Assembly (NCBI GenBank): GCA_048421225.1
Contig: DBFNRV010000038.1
Span: forward strand, 1 to 18,011
Origin: UMGS946 sp048421225
GTDB lineage: Bacteria > Bacillota > Clostridia > Christensenellales > CAG-138
Length of the DNA: 18,011 bases
Direction of reading: 5' to 3'
Made by a program: the position numbers and the translations under genes. Below the pieces are notes generated by a model. It saw nothing but the letters and a program-made list of their open reading frames with translations. It was not told the origin of the DNA and made no database searches. This document shows positions 7,586 to 13,451 of the stretch, one piece after another (within the stretch, counting starts at the first letter, position 1; each line of letters opens with the position of its first letter).

Positions 7586-7614
7586 AGTATAACATTATTT
7601 GAGCACGGCCGCAA
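7586..7614 (-). promoter_or_regulatory. Sigma-70-type promoter of the EamA transporter
   Basis: On the minus strand TTGCGG (7614-7609), a 17-bp spacer and TATACT (7591-7586) precede the transporter start by about 34 bases. The fit to consensus is fair (4/6 at -35; 5/6 at -10) and the position is right. It gives the gene its own transcription, independent of the phage operon. Confidence 0.5.
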
Positions 7615-7627
7615 TGGCCCTCATAAT
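7599..7627 (+). promoter_or_regulatory. Possible promoter for the second phage gene block
   Basis: TTGAGC (7599-7604), a 17-bp spacer and CATAAT (7622-7627) lie about 54 bases before the 94-aa gene. It overlaps the divergent transporter promoter. Fit is moderate, and it could be fortuitous. Confidence 0.35.
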
Positions 7628-7680
7628 ACCCGATTTACAATAATTCAGCAATACACAAGACCTACAGGAGGTACAGAAAT

Positions 7681-7965
7681 ATGAAATTCATAGATGAGGC
7701 TCAGCTAAACCGCCTAACCGGCGACATAGGAGAAAAGCTTAGGTCGCAGCCGAGGATTGCCGTAATAATCGCCCCCCAAGCCGGAGCTAATTCCCCATGG
7801 GAAGGCGGAATCAACGGTCATTTTTTCAGGATACAAAGGGGCGTTCCCGTAAAGGTGCCCGCTAGCCTGGCAAAACTGATAGAGGCAAACGAACGGGTTT
7901 CAATTCTCAGCGGGGAGAATTTAAAGGATTACCTTTCAACTCCCGGCAAACGCCTGACGGTGTGA
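7681..7965 (+). CDS. Small phage head-type protein of unknown function
   Basis: A 94-aa soluble protein with the pattern GGINGHFFRIQRGVPVKVPA followed by a short helix (SLAKLIEANE). Small phage proteins with a comparable pattern, a substrate-like beta hairpin followed by RGV.V.VP, are often encoded next to N4-gp56-type capsid genes, but the function is not known to me. A strong AGGAGG lies 9 nt upstream of the ATG. It is the first gene after the transporter and 12 bp before the adaptor gene, so it belongs to the neck-gene operon. Confidence 0.7.
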   Translation: MKFIDEAQLNRLTGDIGEKLRSQPRIAVIIAPQAGANSPWEGGINGHFFRIQRGVPVKVPASLAKLIEANERVSILSGENLKDYLSTPGKRLTV

Positions 7966-7977
7966 CGGGGGTGCGGG

Positions 7978-8517
7978 ATGACGCTTAACGACATTCTCGT
8001 ATCGGCGCTTGCCCAGCTTGACAGGGGGCACGACGCGCAGACGCTGGACGCGTGGAGGGGGAAGCTTACCCAGTTTGCCAACGACGCGCTGATAGACCTC
8101 TCATATGCGTTTAAGCCCCTGCGCACCGAAATAACGGACGCCAGCATTGGCATAATAGATACGCATTCGCTTTCAAGGGAATTTGTTAAAGCGCTCTGTG
8201 TCCGGATCGGCGATTCGATTATAGGGTTTTCCGATGCGTTCCAGGGTGAATACATATCCGTAGACGCGAACGGACCTGTGGAGCTGACCTATCAGTATAT
8301 ACCAAAGCTTCTCAGTTCCCCTACGGACGTGCCCGAAATTCCAGAGCGCCTGCACGGCCTTATAGTAACCTATACGGTTGCGCGCGAGCGGATGAGCGGG
8401 GACGTGTCCACCCAAAAGGGCTCAAACCCATATATGCAGCTGTATGAACAGGGAAAGCGCGCCGCGCGGTATGGAAGCGGCCTGCCCGGCGGCTACAGCA
8501 TTATAAACAGGTGGTGA
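7978..8517 (+). CDS. Head-tail adaptor-like phage protein
   Basis: A 179-aa protein. It starts with a helical segment (MTLNDILVSALAQLDRG), has a central beta part (about 52-115, including PVELTYQYIPKLL) and a helical end with LIVTYTVARERMSGD (about 125-140). This organisation, with a neighbouring large beta-propeller-like gene, matches adaptor (gp4-like / tail tubular A-like) proteins that sit under the portal in short-tailed phages. Family assignment is by pattern and gene order, not by a clear signature. The ribosome site GGGGGTGCGGG directly abuts the start. Four bases separate its stop from the next start. Confidence 0.6.
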   Translation: MTLNDILVSALAQLDRGHDAQTLDAWRGKLTQFANDALIDLSYAFKPLRTEITDASIGIIDTHSLSREFVKALCVRIGDSIIGFSDAFQGEYISVDANGPVELTYQYIPKLLSSPTDVPEIPERLHGLIVTYTVARERMSGDVSTQKGSNPYMQLYEQGKRAARYGSGLPGGYSIINRW

Positions 8518-8521
8518 TCCC

Positions 8522-9943
8522 ATGCCTATTAAACTCTATAGAATAAGCGGTTTCAAGGGTATAGACCAGTCGCGCGATCAAAACGCGCTCGATCCTGGGA
8601 GCTCTCCAGACGCGTGCAATATGGATACCGGCGACGGCGGCCTCAGCGTTTCCAGCGGCTTTGTAAAGGCTATCAACACACCCGTTCCCTGCGCCGGCGA
8701 AATAGGTTTTATGCATATATTCAACCGCTCCGGCGGCGCGCAGTTCATAGTTATGGCAAAGCGGGAGGCGTACGCCTACAGGAACGGCGGCTGGGACCTG
8801 ATCCATACGTATGAGGCAAACGCCCAGAACAGCTTTTCATGCGAGGAAGCCCAGATAGACGGCGCCGACTATCTCATAATCGGCTGCGGGGAGGCCCAGC
8901 TTATCAAATACGACGGAGTATCGGCGTCGGCGTTCGGAAGCGCTGAAAAGCTTTCCGACGTTCACGTAAAATATCTGTCCATGTACATGGGCAGGCTGTT
9001 CAGCGCGGGCGATCCGGCGCATCCGAACAGGCTTTACTGGTCGCAGCTGCCCGGCAGCGGCAGGACCATAGAGGATTGGGGGCCGGTTTCAGCATCGCCA
9101 AACGTTGAAGGCGGGCACGCCGAGATAGGCGATACATGCGGCGATCCCATCGCGGCCATAGCCGCTATGAGCAACCAGCTGCTGATATTCAAGCGCAACA
9201 GCCTTTACAGGCTGATAGGCGACAGGCCGGGCAACTTTACAATAGAGCGAATCGAAGCACAGATCGAACCTATGGCGCACACCTCCCTTGCCAGGCGCGG
9301 GAACGCCGCGTATTATATGACGGACGCGGGACTGTATGTGTTTAACGGCGTAACGTCGTACCTGTCGCCGGACGCAAAGGGGATTAGGTATATACTCAAA
9401 AACGCCACTTCCGCCGACTGCCGTGCCGCCATCGCACGGGACATGCTGTTTTTCGCGATGAAGGATGCGTCCGGTGAAAGCTTTGTAATTGAGTACGACC
9501 TCAACAGGCGCGCGTATATGCTGCGCAGGGGCTTTGACGTTAGCCACCTGTGCGCATTGGACGGCGCGCTGTATATGATTAACGGCAAAAAATATGTATA
9601 TAGGTTCGGCGAAGGCGATTCCTACGATGGGGCGCCGATTTCGGCCTGGTGGAGCACGCCGCTAACCGATCTTGGCGATAAGGGCTGCATAAAGCAGCTA
9701 AGGCGCCTGTACATGAGGGGCAGTTCTAAAGAGGAGGCCGCGGTGCTTCTGGACGCGTGCGCGGGTGATAATACCTCCACACACAGGGTGCTGTTGCCCC
9801 CCTCTGAAAAGAGGGTGCTTGAAGTCCCCCTTAACAACGAAGGACGCACGTTTTCCATGGTTTTTTATAACGAAGGCGGCGGACGCTTTTCTCTAAACGG
9901 GGGGATTGAACTGGAGCTTGCGCTTAGAAGGAGGACGGAGTAA
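8522..9943 (+). CDS. Tail nozzle / DNA-stabilisation-like protein (beta-propeller type)
   Basis: A 473-aa beta-rich protein. The N-terminus has SGFKGIDQSRDQNALDPGSS and ACNMDTGDGGLSVSSGF, the usual opening of phage nozzle proteins, which list a set of conditions or values; then repeated four-stranded blades follow. NQLLIFKRNSLYRLIGD (about 219-235) and RRGNAAYYMTDAGLYVFNG (about 259-277) are typical of this group, comparable to P22 gp10 and T7 gp12-type tail proteins. It would close the portal-adaptor channel and hold packaged DNA. AGGTGGTGA gives the ribosome site. The stop codon TAA overlaps the next gene's ATG by one base. Confidence 0.65.
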   Translation: MPIKLYRISGFKGIDQSRDQNALDPGSSPDACNMDTGDGGLSVSSGFVKAINTPVPCAGEIGFMHIFNRSGGAQFIVMAKREAYAYRNGGWDLIHTYEANAQNSFSCEEAQIDGADYLIIGCGEAQLIKYDGVSASAFGSAEKLSDVHVKYLSMYMGRLFSAGDPAHPNRLYWSQLPGSGRTIEDWGPVSASPNVEGGHAEIGDTCGDPIAAIAAMSNQLLIFKRNSLYRLIGDRPGNFTIERIEAQIEPMAHTSLARRGNAAYYMTDAGLYVFNGVTSYLSPDAKGIRYILKNATSADCRAAIARDMLFFAMKDASGESFVIEYDLNRRAYMLRRGFDVSHLCALDGALYMINGKKYVYRFGEGDSYDGAPISAWWSTPLTDLGDKGCIKQLRRLYMRGSSKEEAAVLLDACAGDNTSTHRVLLPPSEKRVLEVPLNNEGRTFSMVFYNEGGGRFSLNGGIELELALRRRTE

Positions 9944-10134
9944 TGGGACTGGATATGAGGGCTTTATATTACATTGCCCTGAGCGGAAAAAGAACCGCTG
10001 ACATAGACCTTTTTGATGAGGACGAAAAGGCGAATGAAAACATGCTGAACCAGAACTTCAGTATTATATCAAAGAAGATATATGACTTTGAAGCCAGATT
10101 GAACTCCCTGGAGGATAAGGAGCGCCCCCGATAA
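9943..10134 (+). CDS. Small coiled-coil-type phage protein
   Basis: A 63-aa protein sharing one base with the upstream stop (TAATG), so translation is probably coupled. It has a short aliphatic start, an acidic middle (DIDLFDEDEKANENM) and a C-terminal amphipathic helix (about 38-60, IISKKIYDFEARLNSLED) likely to form a coiled coil. No family recognised. By position it may be a small tail, chaperone or fibre-attachment factor. It is the last gene with phage-like context in the window. Confidence 0.6.
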   Translation: MGLDMRALYYIALSGKRTADIDLFDEDEKANENMLNQNFSIISKKIYDFEARLNSLEDKERPR

Positions 10135-10150
10135 ATTTATTTAGTATTTT

Positions 10151-10190
10151 TTGCTGAAAAACGGGCCTGCGCCGGCACGTTTTTCAGCAA
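10151..10190 (+). promoter_or_regulatory. Long hairpin closing the phage gene block
   Basis: Perfect 13-bp arms TTGCTGAAAAACG (10151-10163) and CGTTTTTCAGCAA (10178-10190) enclose a 14-nt GC-rich loop containing a short inner pairing. The U-run is inside the second arm rather than after it, so it is not a textbook terminator, though an A/T-rich tract lies on its left side. It sits between the last phage-type gene and the 492-aa gene and may be a terminator variant or boundary hairpin. Confidence 0.5.
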
Positions 10191-10238
10191 ATACGCATAT
10201 ACTGAAAGTGCGATAATAGGGTTTTACGGGAGGTAGCT

Positions 10239-11717
10239 ATGAAGGTTGAGCAATTCATCGCTTTGAGAGGAAAAGGCGGAAACGGCACCGCGCGTATCTC
10301 AACGGACGATAAGAACACTGAAATTGAGCTGGTAATGCGCTCAAAGTCCGCGCAGCCGCTGACGGCTTATCTTGTAACCGACCGTGGAACGGTTGCGGTT
10401 CCCCTGGCCAATAACAGGCACGGGGTTACTAGATGCGATGCTGATATAAGGGCGGTGCTTATCGCCTGCAACGAAGGCGGGGATCCAGGCTTTTTACTGG
10501 CGGGCACGGCAATGGGCGCACACGTCAGCATAGAGGAAGCCATGAGGGATATACGGATGCGTTCAACGCGCTCTAGTACAGCAAAAACCGGCATCGGCAA
10601 ATCCAGCGCTTCCGCTGCGCCATCAGGCGTAAAAACGGCTAACCCTCCTTCATCTCAGAGACGGACCGCGGACATGGCCGACAGAACAACGGAGGCATTG
10701 CCCTCCTCAGCGAGGCGTACACCTGTCAGCGGCAGCGGAGCGCGGCAGAGCACGTCCGTGAAAAACGCCCCTGCCGAAGGCCCCGTTACATCCGCGTCTA
10801 AGTCTAAGGATGCGGGCGGCCGTACTGCAAACTCGAAGGAAACGGCGGCGGTCAGATCGCCTGGAAAGGCCGTGGAGTATGAAACCCTAAATGCCAATAC
10901 TCGCTCTACACAGGGTGGCAGCGCGCTGAAAAGCCCCTCAACAAACAATACTAACCAAAAAAACGGCCAAAGCCCCCGCCCAAGCGCGGGGAGCAAAGCG
11001 GACGCCGGTTCATCAGGCGAGCCAAACGTCTTAAACCCGACCGGAAACCGAAACGGCGACAGCTCTATAAGCCGTTCAAGCCAAAGCGGCCAAACGCAGG
11101 CGCAGTCAACGAGACCTACGGCTCCTTTAAAGGAGCCAGGGCGATCCGACAACGCGGCAAATCCCAATGGCGCTTCAGGCGTAAAACCCACAAACAACGG
11201 ACCAGTGGACAGCGGCCGCGGGGATAATGTTCGTCCGGCAAACGCGCCCCATCAAGCGCCCAAGGCTGCCGCGCTTCATCCAGACCAAAGCGGACGCAAA
11301 TGCCAAATCGAATCGGCGCACAATGAAACCGGCAATAGGCAGTCTGGCGAATCTCCAGTTCTAAACGATATATTGAAGCGCGCCGATATCCTGTTCCGTG
11401 CCCCTGTGCAGCCTGCAAAGGCGGGCATTAACAAGATGGATGTTCCGCGCCGCGCGGCCTCCAGCGGGGTTCGCGAGGAGATTCCCGTATATAACCCTTT
11501 CCCCGACGCGTTTCCGCGTTCGGTATGGAAAAGGGTGGTATACCCGGGGACTTCCCGGTATTATCTTGAAGGCGAGGTCGTAAAGGACGGGGCGAGATAC
11601 CTGGTCCACGCCCTGCCTGGGGAATATGGAGCGGCGATGCAGCGCGGCAATGGATTCTCCAGATTTATGAGATCGGCTGACGGGACCGGATATTGGCTTC
11701 GCATAAGAAGAATATAA
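10239..11717 (+). CDS. Unknown two-domain protein with long low-complexity linker
   Basis: A 492-aa protein without signal peptide or membrane helix. The N-terminal part (1-112) is beta-rich, with a Val/Ala/Leu core and a RGKGGNGTARIS start. The middle (113-416) is low complexity: Ser, Thr, Asn, Pro, Gly, Arg and Lys dominate, with almost no hydrophobic core. The last 76 residues form a compact domain beginning VYNPFPDAFPRSVWKRVVYP, with YYLEGEVV, YLVHALPGEY and GTGYWLRI. This end resembles a C-terminal domain I have seen in uncharacterised Clostridia proteins, but I cannot name it. The ribosome site GGGAGG is 6 nt before the ATG. It probably belongs to the host rather than the phage, but the boundary is not proven. 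Confidence 0.8.
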   Translation: MKVEQFIALRGKGGNGTARISTDDKNTEIELVMRSKSAQPLTAYLVTDRGTVAVPLANNRHGVTRCDADIRAVLIACNEGGDPGFLLAGTAMGAHVSIEEAMRDIRMRSTRSSTAKTGIGKSSASAAPSGVKTANPPSSQRRTADMADRTTEALPSSARRTPVSGSGARQSTSVKNAPAEGPVTSASKSKDAGGRTANSKETAAVRSPGKAVEYETLNANTRSTQGGSALKSPSTNNTNQKNGQSPRPSAGSKADAGSSGEPNVLNPTGNRNGDSSISRSSQSGQTQAQSTRPTAPLKEPGRSDNAANPNGASGVKPTNNGPVDSGRGDNVRPANAPHQAPKAAALHPDQSGRKCQIESAHNETGNRQSGESPVLNDILKRADILFRAPVQPAKAGINKMDVPRRAASSGVREEIPVYNPFPDAFPRSVWKRVVYPGTSRYYLEGEVVKDGARYLVHALPGEYGAAMQRGNGFSRFMRSADGTGYWLRIRRI

Positions 11718-11809
11718 GACTTTAACAGGGACTGGCCCGTAAACAAAGCTATATGCCGAATTTTTATATCTTTTAAGTTAAAATAACAAGAAAATTAGCC
11801 GCCGCGCTG

Positions 11810-11838
11810 TGGACAAAGCTTGTCCGCGATGCTAAAAT
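11810..11838 (+). promoter_or_regulatory. Promoter with embedded inverted repeat, upstream of the toxin pair
   Basis: TGGACA (11810-11815), a 17-bp spacer and TAAAAT (11833-11838) form a good sigma-70-type promoter (5/6 at both boxes). An inverted repeat, GGACAA-AGC-TTGTCC (11811-11825), covers most of the -35 box and the start of the spacer. A protein bound there would block RNA polymerase, the arrangement expected for autoregulated toxin-antitoxin operons. Binding by the 84-aa protein is a hypothesis. Confidence 0.55.
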
Positions 11839-11915
11839 ATATATACGGCTGGCGCGCCGTTTGTCAGCTATGGACGCCAGATTAAACGCAAGGCTTTCGG
11901 TCGGCAATGTTTCTC

Positions 11916-11935
11916 GGTTTTGTTATGTCAAAACC
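11916..11935 (+). promoter_or_regulatory. Leader hairpin upstream of the antitoxin candidate
   Basis: Perfect 7-bp arms GGTTTTG / CAAAACC with a 6-nt loop (TTATGT), about 36 bases before the ATG at 11971. It may influence translation or RNA stability of the pair. Confidence 0.35.
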
Positions 11936-11970
11936 CCATTGATTTGAATACTGTTTAGGAGAGCGCGATT

Positions 11971-12225
11971 ATGGAAACCATACTGATAAAAAACAGCGGT
12001 GATGACATGAAGAGAAACATAGGCCCCGTTACGCGTACCAGTAAGAGCCCTGTGTTGAGGGTTCGGCCTAAAATCGCCCAGATACGCGAGCTTAAACCCG
12101 TCCGGCCGGACGTACGCGCAGTACTTGACTCTACGCAAAACATGACATACGACACAAAGAGGGTTCAGGCGTTTTGCGACAACCTCTGCCATAAGCTATA
12201 TACCGAGCATTTCAACGGCAAGTAA
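11971..12225 (+). CDS. Small protein upstream of zeta-like kinase; antitoxin candidate
   Basis: An 84-aa basic protein; the middle (about 30-55) is rich in Arg, Pro and Val and the C-terminal 25 residues form a likely helix (KRVQAFCDNLCHKLYTEHF). No known antitoxin fold or helix-turn-helix is obvious, so its role is inferred from position only: it lies 25 bp upstream of the toxin-like kinase, on the same strand, and the preceding promoter contains an inverted repeat. AGGAG lies 9 nt before the ATG at 11971; an internal ATG at 12007 is less well placed. It might instead be an unrelated small gene. Confidence 0.65.
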   Translation: METILIKNSGDDMKRNIGPVTRTSKSPVLRVRPKIAQIRELKPVRPDVRAVLDSTQNMTYDTKRVQAFCDNLCHKLYTEHFNGK

Positions 12226-12250
12226 TTCCCATTGCTCAGGACGATAAATT

Positions 12251-12895
12251 ATGTACTTTGACAATGCGTTTACGGTTTTTGCCGGTCCAAACGGCGGCGG
12301 CAAATCGTCGCTGGTTTATTCACTGTGGAAGGACGACCCATCGGCGCCGTATGTATGCGCCGACTCGATAGCCAAAGAAAAGCCAATATGCGACATTGAA
12401 AACAGCGACCAAAGAAACCTTGCCGCTATGGTAAAGGCGCAGGAAATAGTTAGCGACCGCCTTTCAAGGCGCCTATCCGTCGCCTATGAAACCGTGCTGT
12501 CCTCCGATTATAAATGGAATCTGTTTGAGCTTGCCAAAAGAAACGGAATGCCTGTTTTCGCTTACTACGTTACCACATGCGATCCGTCAATAAACGTTCG
12601 CCGCGTCAAGCGCCGCGTCCTTGAGGGCGGCCATGACGTCCCTGAAGACAAGATTATATCAAGATACCACCGTTCGCATGCCAATCTGGGCAGGCTGCTG
12701 ACGCTGTGCAGTTCGGCCTATGTGTTTGATAGCTCTGAAGAAAAAAAACCTCCAGCGCTGGTTTTATATAAAACCAGCGATACGCTGCTGTTCCACGAGG
12801 AGCTTATAAAAAATTACCCATGGCTATCCGAGCTTCGCGGTAAGTGGCTAAAGGACGGTCTGTTTCTTATTGACCAGTACTGCGACAGCCTTTAA
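12251..12895 (+). CDS. Zeta-toxin-like P-loop kinase
   Basis: A 214-aa protein of the zeta-toxin / predicted ABC-type ATPase group (COG4185-like). Walker A is AGPNGGGKSS (11-20); an Asp in the VCADSIAKE motif (Asp38) occupies the place of the catalytic base of zeta toxins; YETVLSS (79-85) matches the ETxLS motif; RRVKRRVLEGGHDVPEDK (117-134) followed by IISRYHRS (135-142) supplies the conserved Arg residues that bind phosphate. Zeta toxins phosphorylate UDP-N-acetylglucosamine and so poison wall synthesis; other members phosphorylate different small molecules, so the substrate here is inferred. Ribosome site is weak (TCAGGACG). Length is close to the short family form. Partner gene lies 25 bp upstream. 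Confidence 0.85.
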   Translation: MYFDNAFTVFAGPNGGGKSSLVYSLWKDDPSAPYVCADSIAKEKPICDIENSDQRNLAAMVKAQEIVSDRLSRRLSVAYETVLSSDYKWNLFELAKRNGMPVFAYYVTTCDPSINVRRVKRRVLEGGHDVPEDKIISRYHRSHANLGRLLTLCSSAYVFDSSEEKKPPALVLYKTSDTLLFHEELIKNYPWLSELRGKWLKDGLFLIDQYCDSL

Positions 12896-13107
12896 GCTGC
12901 TTGATGTGGCTATTCACGATCAAAACTTGATAGTTTCAGGAATTTTTTAAAACCATTACTCCCATCTATAGCGCAGCCTGCCACCATCCAACTTTAACCA
13001 ACTTCATCGTTTCTGAAACCGCTATTTTAGGCAAAACCCTGATTCTTTATACGCGTATCTGCAAATGCAGTGAATACCTATAGTCACGCGAAAGGTGCGC
13101 GAAGACG

Positions 13108-13188
13108 CCAAAAGGGAATTTTTGCAAAAAGTCCCCTTTGGCGGGGTTTGGGACAGAGTCCCTAAAGCCTCCTTTTAGCGCCTGCCCT
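13108..13188 (+). repeat. Intergenic repeat unit A with hairpin
   Basis: The unit contains a near-perfect hairpin (13108-13141; CCAAAAGGGA pairs with TCCCCTTTGG, one mismatch, and the inner TTTTTGCAAAAA is self-complementary), then GCGGGGTTTGGGACAGAG, CCCTAAAGCC and AGCGCCTGCCCT. About 80 bases align with unit B (13376-13451), including the shared hairpin core, GTTTG, CAGAG and the final AGCGCCTGCCCT. It resembles terminator-associated repeats found between genes in some Clostridia; that comparison is from memory. Confidence 0.7.
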
Positions 13189-13208
13189 GTTCGTTTTGCC
13201 TCCGGCGG

Positions 13209-13240
13209 CTTAGAACCTTTTTTGCAAAAAAGGTTCTAAG
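13209..13240. repeat. 32-bp perfect palindrome, possible bidirectional terminator
   Basis: The sequence C-TTAGAACCTTTTTT-GC-AAAAAAGGTTCTAA-G is fully self-complementary over 32 bases. In RNA it would form a 14 to 15-bp stem with a minimal loop. It lies between repeat units A and B and may stop transcription from either side, though the T-run is in the stem rather than after it. Confidence 0.75.
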
Positions 13241-13374
13241 AACTCCAAAAAATGCGAGGAAATAATTGAACTTTCGTACAGCGTACTAAAGGATACATTA
13301 CATCAAAGCGTAGTTGTATACACCGTGTTTTTTAATCCCCCTGATATTAAAATCAAACGTTGTTTTTCGGGATT

Positions 13375-13404
13375 AAAAAAGGGGACTTTTCTGTAAAAAG
13401 TCCC
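13375..13404 (-). terminator. Intrinsic terminator of the LRR surface-protein gene
   Basis: Read on the minus strand, a 9-bp stem (GGGACTTTT / AAAAGTCCC, 5-nt loop) is followed by C and a run of six T residues, about 34 bases after the LRR stop codon. This is a standard rho-independent terminator, embedded in repeat unit B. Confidence 0.75.
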
Positions 13405-13451
13405 GTTTTGCGTAGTTTGTGCAGAGCCCCTAAGCCTTTAGCGCCTGCCCT
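13376..13451 (+). repeat. Intergenic repeat unit B, overlapping the LRR gene end
   Basis: A second copy of the unit at 13108-13188, with the hairpin GGGACTTTT-CTGTA-AAAAGTCCC (13382-13404), GTTTG, GCAGAGCCCCTAA, GCC and TTTAGCGCCTGCCCT. It is shorter than A by small deletions. Its right end runs 14 bases into the LRR gene and supplies the stop codon and last codons of that gene. Confidence 0.7.

Larger units (their letters stand above)
11718..11970 (+). other. Intergenic leader of the toxin-antitoxin-like pair
   Basis: No open gene is seen. The stretch holds an AT-rich segment (about 11760-11800), the promoter and inverted repeat listed separately, a ggcgcgcc-type inverted pair (CTGGCG near 11850 and CGCCAG near 11876) and a hairpin at 11916-11935. 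The transcribed leader from the predicted start to the 84-aa gene would be about 125 nt, unusually long for a small gene. Confidence 0.5.
12896..13437. other. Hairpin-rich intergenic region
   Basis: No gene is supported between the kinase stop and the LRR gene stop. The first 200 bases show only a small hairpin near 12918-12932 followed by a T-run (GGAATTTTTT), which might serve the kinase gene. From 13108 on, the stretch holds two related repeat units, a 32-bp palindrome and a long inverted repeat (13328-13339 with 13369-13380), all listed separately. Confidence 0.6.

Noticed and set aside
12918..12960. Small inverted repeat and T-run after the kinase gene, considered as its terminator
   Set aside because: The stem is only about five bases and the T-run is 15 bases away; too weak to list as a terminator on its own.
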